A stretch of DNA of 60,000 nucleotides, taken from assembly GCF_964204645.1 (NCBI RefSeq), contig NC_134034.1, positions 12,965,962-13,025,961 of the forward strand. The letters run 5' to 3'. A program made the position numbers and the translations under genes. How positions within the stretch are numbered: position 1 is the first letter of the stretch; every line of letters begins with the position of its first letter. This document shows, in pieces, positions 1-10,138 of the stretch. This DNA comes from Tubulanus polymorphus. Its lineage: Eukaryota; Nemertea; Palaeonemertea; Tubulaniformes; Tubulanidae. A model generated the notes under the pieces. It saw only the letters and a list, made by a program, of their open reading frames with translations. It did no database searches and had not been told where the DNA came from.

Positions 1-844
1 TATCCGTTCACCACGTTTGAGTGTGGTTATCGTTCTATAAAAATTAATTTTCTAGCAATTAAAAATCGACAATAAATTCATTAATTTATTTCCGTTATTT
101 GTAATCTCGAATGCGACTGAATTCTCGATCGGTTTCTTACCTTAAGAAGATAGAGATAAAGTGTCGTAGAGTGAATCGACCAGGGTTTCACGTGTCTCAC
201 CGCCTCTAATCAGGGTTAAACAGGATTTCCGTCATCATCAACCAAACATCTATATATATTTATCGACGTATCATTTGTATCGCACGAGTCCATTACATAC
301 CAGAGGGGGAACAGGTCGTCACAGGTATTCCCTGGCTTATGTCGACAAGCGAAGCGACGCCTACCGACTCCTACCGACGCGACTGAGAGCAACCGCGATC
401 ATCGCAGCCCAGCTTATGTCGACTGCACTCCGATTCGCGGCAACTGAGGCCGACTATCGGGATACGAGATCCTCGCAGTTGCTTCACTGCTTATGTCGGT
501 TACGATTACTGGCAACTGCAACGGCTCAAATGGTCACGTGATAAGCATTTTGAGAATAAGTTTTGAATTATTTTGAATTATTAGGAAATATATTTCTATT
601 AGAAAAGCTATTTCTTACAGATCTTTATCTTTTGGATTCTGTTGTAAATACAATGTGATAGCGACATCATATAAAGATGGCCGCTCACGCCATAATTCTA
701 CGAATTTCGTTTCTAGATCATTTTAGAAACAACTTACTCTACCGTTTTCAGACCGAATTTAACAGAACAAACTTTTTAAATCATCACGAAATTTTGTTTA
801 TTTTCCTTCTTTTGTTGGAATGAATATTTGCGAATATCTTATTT
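1..844. other. Intergenic, with transposon remnants
   Basis: I see no gene here. Bases 1-36 match, in inverted orientation, about 47680-47716 (shared words CCGTTCACCACGTTTGAG and GTGGTT), so the window opens inside a dispersed repeat. Bases 335-520 carry several copies of the word TTATGTCG or TATGTCGAC interleaved with GCAACTG. The same two words build the element at 5933-6415, so this is probably a degraded relative of it. The remainder is AT-rich. A reverse-strand AATAAA at 797-802 lies 43 bp past the stop of the neighbouring minus-strand PAN gene and is its likely poly(A) signal. Confidence 0.6.
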
Positions 845-2887
845 TCACGGCTGTTTATTTTCGCTCGTATAATGAATCGAATTGCCCGAGTGTTTAGAGT
901 GTTCGCCGCCAGGGGATATCATGGCGCTGATCAATTGGCAAAATCGTTCAGTCTCGTGAAATAGAAATGAGGCACATAGTACTGTTCGCGAACACCAGGC
1001 GGCGCATGTGATAGCAGTATAACCGGAAGCGGAATCTAGCACCGGGTGCGAGTCGATGATTGGTTGGGTCAATCGCGCACCTGTGAATGTAGCCGTATCT
1101 GGAACGAAATCACATCAGAATAACCTAAAACCAGAATATCCTTAAACAGAGAAGTCAAACTCCGTAAGGTGGCGCCACTTACCGGCAATCATGCCGCGAT
1201 TGGATCTGAATACGGCTCTCAATGAAAATTGGCGACAGATCACGTCGATTGGTGGCGCTGCGAACGTATCCCCGATCGAAAACTGATCGATGCTTAGTCC
1301 GCTGAATCTAATCACAGTTCTTCTGCACGGCTGTTGACCCTGCAGACGTCTGTACGACACACACTGACCTTGATTAGAACGACGTTCTTCCCCGGTCACG
1401 TGTACCAGAGCCATGACGTCACCGGCTTTAACCTGCAATCACAGATATTGACGTCATCAGTTCGCGGTTGAATTGAAATTGACGCATAATCGTAAATACA
1501 TGTACTTATATATCTCAGACTTAAAACACTTACTCGTGGTTGTTCCTGTGGTGAATATAGTGTGACTCCAAGTGAACTAGCCTCTAGTTTAGTCTTAGAC
1601 GTCAGGATATAAACGGCGTGAGTCTCGTTACTATTTCTAGTCCACGTGGTAATCCAGGAGTAGTGCGGACTAGTTTTGACGGCGTAATACTCCCAGCTTA
1701 TTATACTACCGTCAGTCGGGAACGTGACGTCATCCATGAAAAACGCTTTAGCATTTCCGTCATGTTGCGAGGCTAGTATCGGCTCGTCTCCGACATAGAT
1801 AGTAGGATAATCAAGTTGCGATAGTGCTGCCACCCAGCGAAAAAAATGAGCATTTATTATCTGGACCCGATTGCACGTTTCGAATTAGACCCACGGACCG
1901 TCCATTTAGTACGTACGCACAATAGGTGGAGGGGTAGGTCTGTGCAAAATGTATACGTGCGCACGGGGGAGGGAGGGGAGAGAGAGTGGGAGGGGAGCGA
2001 GGGGAGCGAGGAGGTATCGAATGCGACATCGACGATTTTAAAATTAATACGAATATTCATTACACACATCAACCATTGCCATGGTATATGGAGGAAAAAT
2101 ATTATACATATTTACTAAAACAACTCGGTGAAAAAAATAATCTAAAAAATAGAGACATATCAAAATGTACAGAAACTATTTACAATGTTTTACTGTACTA
2201 TTGGAGGAGGATCTTTACACATCTATGAGCCTGTTTTTTTTTTTAGATATCGGGGGTATTGAAGGTATTCTCAATTTCAAGTAGTTTTTGCGGGGTTCAT
2301 CAAGCACGGTAACAGTCGAACGGAAAATGCACCTAAAATATCATTATGCTTGTTAATATACATTCTATCAGGTCTGTCTAAATGAAGGCTTGAAATTTAC
2401 CCGACACGCCACCTATCCGCGGAAAACCAATACGTGTTCCGTTCAGCGACAACGGAAGTTAGAAATATGCAGATTTTTTTTTTTGCGTACGTACTAAATT
2501 GATGGTCCCTTACATTATCAGTTCAAGCATTTAAAACTACATTCAATTCAAACATTCACTGCGCCAAATGAATCCACCTCCATTTTGTAAGAAATAAATA
2601 AAAGAAAACAACTTTTCAGTTAACATTTTATGTAAGTGCAAACAGTTCAGTTAACTTAATTCTTCACACATAACACTGTAACTTTAACAAGAACCTCGTC
2701 TGATGTCTGACGTCACCATAGAGTTGGGTAGGACACTGAAGATCGTCCGAGTCGTAGGTACAACCACTTCCCGCACTAAGTGAAATGAAACCTGTTAGTC
2801 CCCCCCCCCAAACTTACCAAAATACGAGTTCAGAAACAACCATATAGCTGTGGTTAGTAGCCATAGTCTGCTCCGTATCGGCTCCAT
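845..2887 (-). CDS. Secreted PAN/Apple-domain protein, copy 1
   Basis: Complete four-exon gene: complement of 2818-2887, 1534-1826, 1183-1432 and 845-1098, encoding 288 aa. Every junction has GT/AG borders and the phases join (1, 0, 1). Exon 1 encodes a signal peptide (MEPIRSRLWLLTTAIWLFL). Exons 2-3 encode a roughly 180-residue domain containing SWEYYAV, ITTWTR and VKAGDVMALVHV. By pattern it resembles a beta-sandwich found in secreted invertebrate proteins, which is an inference. Exon 4 carries the PAN/Apple core CAAWCSRTVLCASF followed by FCQL, a family that binds protein or carbohydrate ligands outside the cell. A paralogue with the same exon phases lies at 5203-6791. The ligand is unknown. 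The start ATG is the only one that gives a signal peptide and the right phase. Confidence 0.82.
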
Positions 2888-3025
2888 GCTTGTCTCTCAA
2901 CCCCGGCGTCCTCACCGTAAATACCGCACTACTAAACCCAACAATTATTATCCAATATTCAATCAATAACCGACCATTAAAAAGATCGATACAGCGATTA
3001 AACAGTCAACTAACTATTACAATAC

Positions 3026-3445
<420 letters not shown>

Positions 3446-3593
3446 TATCTGCAAGGCCTCTATAACAACAGTAGAAACGCAGTATATGAATAAATATATA
3501 TATGCATATATACATACTGACTCCTATGACTAAATCAACCGTTTGTGGTTTGTGGTTTATGTATTTAAAAGTTATCAAACAAACAACAAACTG

Positions 3594-3720
3594 TTAAAAG
3601 GTTCCTGTTGCTGATTGGTTGCTTTGATGTTAGATTTTGTATATCTGCTGAACGGATTTCTTAGTAATACAGTTTTATCGTTTCAAAATAAAAAAAAGGT
3701 TCCTGTTGCTGATTGGTTGT
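3594..3720 (+). promoter_or_regulatory. Duplicated CCAAT-type segment upstream of GPCR
   Basis: The 22-bp word beginning AGGTTCCTGTTGCTGATTGG occurs at about 3598 and again at about 3698, both upstream of the GPCR start at 3760. Each copy contains ATTGG, the inverted CCAAT box. The second GPCR (minus strand) has GCTGATTGGCTGATTGG in the equivalent place at about 9273-9289. A promoter role is inferred. Confidence 0.4.
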
Positions 3721-3759
3721 CTTATCTAACGGATTGCTCAGTCGTGTTCTGTAGTCGAC

Positions 3760-4743
3760 ATGATGCAGTCGACTGCAAACGTAACCAGTCTAAGGCCGAT
3801 AGGACGTCCATACGCTTCGTATTACCTATTGGACGGGTTACGCTTCTTACACGGGTCAACGCTTCACGTCGCTACTGTTTCTATGACTACGATCTTCGGT
3901 CTAGGTTTATTCGGAAACGCGGCGACCTTTTTCATAATGACGTCGCGGCGATTTCGGCATCTTTCGTATGCGATCTATCTGACAGCGCTATCCGTGACGG
4001 ATTTCGGCTCGACTGTGTTCTTGACGTGTTTACCCGTTTTGAACTACTACTATGTGAAATTTCATGGATCTCGGCTGGTAGATTTCCAGAACAGGGTTCA
4101 GTGTATTCTATTTGAAATGCTAGCTTCTGAGTTGATAATCTGCAGTTCGTGGTTCGTCGTTATAATCGCCGTTGAGAGATTCGTTCTCGTGTTTTTCCCT
4201 TTCACGGCGCGAGTCGTCTGCACGGCGAAGTTCGCTCGTTCGACGTTAGGCGGCGTACTCGTCGTTAACGCGCTAATTACCGCAATAATCGACACGCGAA
4301 CTGGGTACACCGACGCGCTTGGTTGCCACATAACCTTGAAACACCAACAGCGCGCTTTCCTATTTTTTGTAACCTACGTTTACGTGATTCCGATTTTAGT
4401 CGTTATTTTCGCGAATTCCGCGATTTCCGTAAAACTTTACACGAACCGTCGATTCGGAGGAAACGAGGCTAAATGCGCGAAAACGAGGCGCGCAACGGTC
4501 ATGCTGTTGGCCGTTTCCAGTGTTTTCTTACTGACCGCGTCACCAACTACAATATATACCTTCATACCGAATATAGGTGGCGCTGCTATGAAATTGATCT
4601 ACGTAACCCTATCGTTGCTACTGAGTTGTAACTACGCGGTCAATTTCTATGTTTACTTACTCATGGGTCGGGAGGTTAGGGGTTATATTTACAAACGGGT
4701 TATCAGCTGCAACAACGCATGGACCAAACCCGGTCGATTGTGA
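3760..4743 (+). CDS. Rhodopsin-class (class A) G protein-coupled receptor, intronless
   Basis: Single-exon 327-aa seven-transmembrane receptor of the plasma membrane. Rough helices: TM1 37-60 (contains GN), TM2 69-92 (LSVTDF), TM3 115-140, TM4 165-185, TM5 200-222, TM6 245-268, TM7 278-303. The DRY position reads ERF (139-141) and NPxxY is replaced by NFYVY. Cys115 and Cys189 are placed for the conserved TM3-ECL2 disulfide, and Asn7 is in an N-glycosylation site. ER-type motifs and the lack of NPxxY fit divergent invertebrate peptide-receptor-like families (FMRFamide-receptor-like), but the ligand cannot be read from sequence. A second intronless relative lies at 8147-9145 on the other strand. 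A Met-Met start at 3760 is in frame with no acceptor upstream. Confidence 0.88.
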   Translation: MMQSTANVTSLRPIGRPYASYYLLDGLRFLHGSTLHVATVSMTTIFGLGLFGNAATFFIMTSRRFRHLSYAIYLTALSVTDFGSTVFLTCLPVLNYYYVKFHGSRLVDFQNRVQCILFEMLASELIICSSWFVVIIAVERFVLVFFPFTARVVCTAKFARSTLGGVLVVNALITAIIDTRTGYTDALGCHITLKHQQRAFLFFVTYVYVIPILVVIFANSAISVKLYTNRRFGGNEAKCAKTRRATVMLLAVSSVFLLTASPTTIYTFIPNIGGAAMKLIYVTLSLLLSCNYAVNFYVYLLMGREVRGYIYKRVISCNNAWTKPGRL

Positions 4744-4868
4744 TTCCACGAATGTCGCACGGCACCGTGGACGTTGCACCTGCGGCTTTACATCTCACCC
4801 CTTTCAGATTTCCGGACATCAGAGGAAAGCAACGCGCCAGATATTTAAATCTTTATGCATTGTTTTAG

Positions 4869-5232
4869 ACGATAACTCGTAATACATAGACCCGTCAGCA
4901 GACGATTACTCGTAATACATAAACCCGTCAGCAGACGATTACTCGTAATACATAAACCCGTCAGCAGACGATTGCTCGTAATACATAGACCCGTCAGCAG
5001 ACGATTACTCGTAATACATAGACCCGTCAGCAGACGATTACTCGTAATACATAGACCCGTCAGCAGACGATTACTCGTAATACATAAACCCGTCAGCAGA
5101 CGATTACTCGTAATACATAGACCCGTCAGCAGACGATTACTCGTAATACATAGACCCGTCAGCAGACGATTGCTCGTAATACATAGACCCGTCAGCAGAC
5201 GATTACTCGTAATTCATAAACCCGTCAGCAGA
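4869..5232. repeat. 33-bp minisatellite (about 11 copies) overlapping a gene end
   Basis: Tandem 33-bp unit ACGATTACTCGTAATACATA followed by GACCCGTCAGCAG, about 11 copies with few substitutions. The right-most unit is the 3' end of the minus-strand PAN copy 2 coding region: on the minus strand each unit reads Ser-Ala-Asp-Gly-x-Met-x-Tyr-Glu-stop. The array is therefore built from the gene's last codons plus its stop. Confidence 0.95.
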
Positions 5233-6791
5233 GGATTTGGTATCGTCCGAATGATCGTCAATGTTTATATCGTTTAACTCACAAATCTGTGTCGTATCGT
5301 GAAACTGGAACGATACGCATAGTGCCGTTCTCTGACACCAGGCGGCACAACTTATCATATTGTGACCGGAATTCGATGCTATCACGTGATTCGGAGTGAG
5401 TTTAACGTTTTCCCGACCGTTTGAACTGAACGATTTTGAAATATAAGTAGAGTCACTTATAGACGCAGTAGTTGTAGACGCAGTAGTTGTAGACACGGCA
5501 GTTGTAGATGTGGGAGTTGTAGAATTATCTGTAAGTAGAAATGAATTTTACCCAACACGGTGACCTCATTTAGTGACGTCACACGGGGACCTCATATGGT
5601 GTCCTCACATGGTCATACCGATGTTAAATTCTTACCTAATTTAGCTAAAAGTGAGAATTTTTGACAAACCAAATCCTGCCCGACACTCAAATTATAACTG
5701 TCTCCTATTTTAAATTGATCTTGCCTAAAACCTGTGAGTCTTTCGGTTACATCGACACAATTCTCCAGGCTCGAATTTAATCTTAATGTGGAGATACATA
5801 CGCCTAGATGTAGTGAGTAAGGATCTTCGTCATCATGAGTTATAGCGATAAGGTCTCCTGCTTTGACCTTCAAAATACAATTAAAGACATCCAATTTATA
5901 CGAGTGTAACCCATGTTTTCCCTCTGATGCAGGGGTGTACAGCTAAGCATACATCGACAAAGCGACTGGAGACAACTAGTTGCTAGTGAGCGAGTACCCC
6001 GCGCACATCGAAAATTTAGTAAAAACCAGCAACTGCGTGGCTCATGCCGGTCGCTAGGTCCATAGCGCACACATCGACAGCAACTGAGATGTGGTTAAGC
6101 AAAAATGAGGGCATCACAAGTCACGTGACAAATAGCTTTGTTTTATTCAGTTACAACCATGTGTTGTTGATTATGGAGCGCTCACATCGACGGATATGAG
6201 AGCAACTGAGTACAACTAGTTGCTCAAAAGTAGAACATGAGCAACTGGGTGGAACTGGAGATAGATGGACGCTAACCAGTCGTAAGCTAACTCACATCGA
6301 CACATTCGAGCAACTGATCGTATCCAGCCAGTTCCTCTCATGCGCCGAAAACTGCCCGGCAACTAGTTGTCTCCAATCGCAGTGTCGATGTGCGCTAGGC
6401 TTAAGAGTGTATCCCAAGTGCACCCCACTTCCTCCCCTGGGGTAGGGGTGAGGGGGATGATTGGTTTACCTGCACGTCGCTACTCAAACGGTTGTATTTT
6501 TCCCCTCCACTGCAAGTTTTCTTCTAGAAGTCAACACTAGGTGGCGTTGTGAAGTGGTTGATGTCGATTCTACCCGCCAGGTGGTCACATAACTTCTACA
6601 TGGTCTCACTTGAGTCAAAAAATATTTCCATCCGAGCAATGCGCCATCTACTGGGAATGTGTAATTATATAGAAAATAAGTTTCCAAGCCCTGAATTGTA
6701 CCGATGTCTACAGCCGGGTTCCCGAACTCAATAATATCAGCACGATTTAATTCTGGACCTAAAAATAACATACCTAAATAATCAACATATT
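5203..6791 (-). CDS. Secreted PAN/Apple-domain protein, copy 2 (5' end not found)
   Basis: Paralogue of the gene at 845-2887 with matching exon phases: complement of about 6490-6791, 5636-5867 and 5203-5528. Exon a has GWKYF, VTTWRVES and LVLTSRRKL. Exon b begins VKAGDLIAITHD. The last exon has a Thr-rich linker (VSTTTASTTTAS) and the PAN core CAAWCQRTALCVSFQFH. The signal-peptide exon was not located; it should lie above 6800. The donor of exon a is weak: the phase-correct site is GTTTGAGT at 6489, and a TGA follows in frame if it is skipped. The intron between exons a and b holds a TIR element (5933-6415). The stop codon lies in a 33-bp minisatellite. It may be functional or decaying. Confidence 0.7.
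5933..6415. mobile_element. MITE-like element with terminal inverted repeats
   Basis: Left end GGGTGTACAGCTAAGC at 5933 is inverted at the right end (reverse strand GGGATACACTCTTAAGC, ending 6415). The inner arms also match (GGAGACAACTAGTTGC on both sides). The interior repeats the words CACATCGAC and GCAACTG several times, like the subterminal repeats of non-autonomous DNA transposons. No coding capacity. It sits in an intron of PAN copy 2. Confidence 0.7.
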
Positions 6792-8146
6792 CTGAATTGA
6801 TTATCAGATTGATTAGAATTAATTTACATATTTTGAATAGATGATTTGATTTATTAGAATACATTGTCTGTGTATTGTGCGCTTTCTCAGGAAATCAATA
6901 CAACTGTTCATGCGTATGGTGTAAATATTTTATCGATTTAACAAAAGTTCTTCGACAGGAAGGAATATAATTGTTCGCTTATGTATATTTTACCTCGTAG
7001 CCCACAGGTTTCTACAGAAACTCCCTGACAATGAACTACCGGGGTACTGAATGTTTCCGCGTAACGGGAATTTTATTAAAGCAGTTCTTCGATACAAGAT
7101 GAAAACCCACTATCTACAGAATAAAAGAATTTAAAAACAAGAATTTATCTATTAGTCGATCTAGAATATTGAGAATACACGACGTTTCCGCGATCTCGCC
7201 CTAGAGATCATCGTCAGGTGATCTTTAGGGTGAGAGCGTGGGATCTAGTTCTTCGATTTGTTTGGACATTCTAATGATAGATTCACCTGATGGAACTGAT
7301 GGCCACTTACGTATGACATCATTAGGGTATTAACTACAGGGCCGGCGTAAGGTATGAACTATAGCTCTGGTTCGTCACAATTGTGCGTAAAATTTTGAAA
7401 AAATGGACTTATGATACGCATTCTGGGAGCATTTCAGAATGCATTGTAATATTCAATTTTGTTTCGTTTCCATCAAGCTCTATAGCGGTGTCCCGTGCAC
7501 CGAAAATTTTTGGAGGTCACTATTTGCCGGTTGTATAGCCACGCACGTCAATAGTATTATTGTCATGGCCACTATCGCATTGTGGCGATATACACCCGAC
7601 ATTTCGGACTCTATATAGTGTGGGTTTTAAACTTATCATCTGTTCTCCACGTCAGAGTGTACCGGGGCTATTCTACAATTATTACGATGATGATGATATC
7701 AAAACATTATCTTTGATTTGTAGCGTCTATATCTAATTACGTTGATGATGATAATATCAGAACATTATTTCTTATTTGTGGCGTCAACGCTGATGAAAAT
7801 GTTGAGAAGTTGAGAGGCAAACGATGATTCAACTGCAGAAGAAATAGCCAAAAGAAATTGCCGACGGACTTAGTCGTCGCGGCGCATACAGTGGCTTAGT
7901 AGGGGTGATAAACCGATTGCTCAGTGGATAAAATGATTCCTCAGTGGATGAAATAGAGTTTCCACATCATGTTATATGTATGAGTCGATGAAATAAAATC
8001 TTGATTGAAGGTCAATAGCAAAATTTGATATTCATTTCATTAGAATTAAACCCATAACTTAATGGGACTGATTGCAGGAGGCTTTGACCAGTTCCACACC
8101 CGTTTTTGTATAATTCAATATTCAAAACCGGGCTTTCATTTTGCCG
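6792..8146. other. Intergenic with foldback-repeat fragment
   Basis: No gene recognised. Bases 7085-7255 are a half copy of the foldback element at 47720-47965: they share CCCACTATCTACAGA, AAAACAAGAATTTATCTATT and the hairpin CCTAGAGATCATCGTCAGG. Bases 7685-7800 contain two diverged copies of a unit with TGATGATGATATCA, ACATTAT and TTGTGGCGTC. The rest is AT-rich. The signal-peptide exon of PAN copy 2 may be hidden here. Confidence 0.5.
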
Positions 8147-9145
8147 CTATTTTCTACTGAATAATTCTTTCGCTAGTTTTCTAAACGTGGCATTTGTCAG
8201 AAAAAATACGACGAAATTGAAACTGGAATTTATTTGTGAGAAAATTCTCTGGATCGAGGTCATAACGTCGGCCGTTACTTTCGCGTAGTCTAAAATTCGA
8301 TCGGCAACCTGAGGCCCTTCGCAAACTAGAAACATAGCAACCGTCGCAAAGGCCAACATGGCCGCCTTCAATTCATGCTTCCGACTTGTGCCGCTAGTGT
8401 CGCTTGTCCCGACCGACGGCGTCGCCATCTGGCGGCGTCTTCGTGACGATTTAAATATAGCGTAAAGTAACGCTGAATTCATAAAACAAAGCGTTACAAA
8501 CGGTATAATCACTATAGCAACAGCGTTCATAATTATTCTCTTAAAAATACGGGTAGTTTCGGAGGCCGGTAAAACTAAATTAGTCAACATCAACCGGTCG
8601 TACGGGCACCTGAAATAGACGTAACCCAGACGTTTAAACCAAAACCGAAACATCTGAGACAAAACACAGAATACGAATAGCGCGACGGTCAACAGGTTAC
8701 AGCTAAAACGCGTACAGTACACACGGCCTTTAAACGGATACCAAATTTGAAACAACCGTTCACCGCAGAGAACAACAACGAACCAATTGCGGAACATCTC
8801 AACGATATGTTGAATAATGCTAAAATAGAGCGGAATTTCCGGTACGATAATCCGTTCCGACATGTAGTAGAAATATCGACCGTGTACGGCGAGACCGATG
8901 TACGTGTGACCTTGAACGAACACGGCCAGGACGAGTAGATAAACGATATCGATACCGGAGACCAGGGTTAACAGATAGAACGTCGTCAAACGTGATCTAA
9001 ACCGACAGAATACTCGAATTGTGACGATATTTAGAGGGATTCCGGTCACCAGTAAAACCGTACCGATAAACGCGTCGTACCGAACAGACTGTAACCTACA
9101 GCTTGTATCAGCACCACTCCTAGACCCGTTAGAAACGAACCGCAT
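8147..9145 (-). CDS. Rhodopsin-class GPCR, intronless, second copy type
   Basis: 332-aa seven-helix receptor read from the ATG at 9145 (MRFVSNGSRSG). The frame stays open further upstream, but without an ATG. TM1 contains GIPLN, TM2 LTLVSGIDIVYLL, TM3 ends in VVVLCGERLF (GER in place of DRY), TM4-TM5 are separated by an aromatic loop with RCPYD, TM6 begins after RKHELKAAMLAF, and TM7 is NSSFNFVVFFL (NPxxY lost). The third intracellular loop is Arg- and Ser/Thr-rich. It resembles the receptor at 3760-4743 in size, intronless form and GER/NFxVF motifs, so both probably belong to one lineage-expanded peptide-receptor group. The ligand is unknown. Confidence 0.85.
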   Translation of the reverse strand: MRFVSNGSRSGADTSCRLQSVRYDAFIGTVLLVTGIPLNIVTIRVFCRFRSRLTTFYLLTLVSGIDIVYLLVLAVFVQGHTYIGLAVHGRYFYYMSERIIVPEIPLYFSIIQHIVEMFRNWFVVVLCGERLFQIWYPFKGRVYCTRFSCNLLTVALFVFCVLSQMFRFWFKRLGYVYFRCPYDRLMLTNLVLPASETTRIFKRIIMNAVAIVIIPFVTLCFMNSALLYAIFKSSRRRRQMATPSVGTSDTSGTSRKHELKAAMLAFATVAMFLVCEGPQVADRILDYAKVTADVMTSIQRIFSQINSSFNFVVFFLTNATFRKLAKELFSRK

Positions 9146-9261
9146 CTTACGGATTGTCCTGAGTATGAGGGAGCCTGGCGTGACGGACAGGAAGATTGCA
9201 GTAGCTGCCTGAGTTATCCGGAGTAACTGCCTTGCGTAAATTCCTCGGGTCTCTAACGGAT

Positions 9262-9334
9262 CTGTTCCTGTTGCCAATCAGCCAATCAGCGTTCAGCCGA
9301 TATAAAAACTAGTAATGGTATTTTTATATCGGCT
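9262..9334 (-). promoter_or_regulatory. CCAAT boxes and TATA-containing hairpin upstream of GPCR
   Basis: Two CCAAT words (reverse strand GATTGGCTGATTGG, 9273-9289) lie next to a perfect 14-bp inverted repeat: AGCCGATATAAAAA at 9295-9308 and its complement at 9321-9334, with a 12-bp loop. Both arms carry a TATAAAA-like box, one on each strand. This lies about 120-190 bp upstream of the minus-strand receptor start. A core promoter is inferred from position and motifs. Confidence 0.45.
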
Positions 9335-10138
9335 GCTAACGGTCTCTAATGGACTAAAAGCCCAATATTCACCGGAATGCATTAATCCACGAAATACGAT
9401 TATCTAGACTTTATCTAGTCTAAACTGTTCCGGAGTCGGTGAATACCTCCACTGGGGAACAAAATAATATGGAGAATCTATGTCAATCTGTTCCTAGCCT
9501 TTAACTTGCCTTCTCTATCCTCCAGGAGCGAGTGAGAAGGGATATCATTCTCCTTCCTGCAGGGGCGACGATTTGAAGATTCTGCGGGGGATTTAATCTT
9601 TAGCAACAGATGGGGTTTTGGAAACTGTCAAATAATGCAGAATTCTAAACCACGAAAAACTTTGAAATTAATATATGCAAATTTATTCATGATTTACCGT
9701 AATAATGTTAATAATGATCTGAATACAACAGGCATGCATAACAACCATTTTAAATTTGAGTAAAATCGAATAATAAACAAGTGTCAGTAATGTTTCTGTA
9801 CAAAGACGAGGAGCCGGGTGAGTGTAAGGAAAGCACCGACACGGGGTTAGGGTAAGGAAGACACCGAGCCGGGGATAGCGTAAGGAAGGCACCGACCCGG
9901 GGATTTGGTATGGAAGGCGTCGACACGGGACGGGGTAAGGAAGGCACCGCTTTAACACAATCACAATAGTTTATCATAATTTAGGTCATTATTCGATTAA
10001 AGGTGATCAATTAAAACCGGTTTCACGTCACGTGATTTTAACATAACCAACTCATTAGAATCTGAAATCAATAACTGCTCAACATTTCCATATAAGGAAG
10101 ACACAAAATGGCGGATAGACGCCGCAGTGGATTGTGGG
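9335..10138. other. Intergenic with short G-rich minisatellite
   Basis: No gene. Bases about 9806-9952 hold about five diverged copies of a roughly 30-bp unit, GGTAAGGAAGGCACCGACCC. The remainder is AT-rich 3' flanking DNA of the minus-strand NACHT-WD40 gene. Confidence 0.6.

Noticed and set aside
4869-5232. CRISPR-like array
   Set aside because: Units are contiguous 33-bp tandem copies with no unique spacers, in an animal genome.
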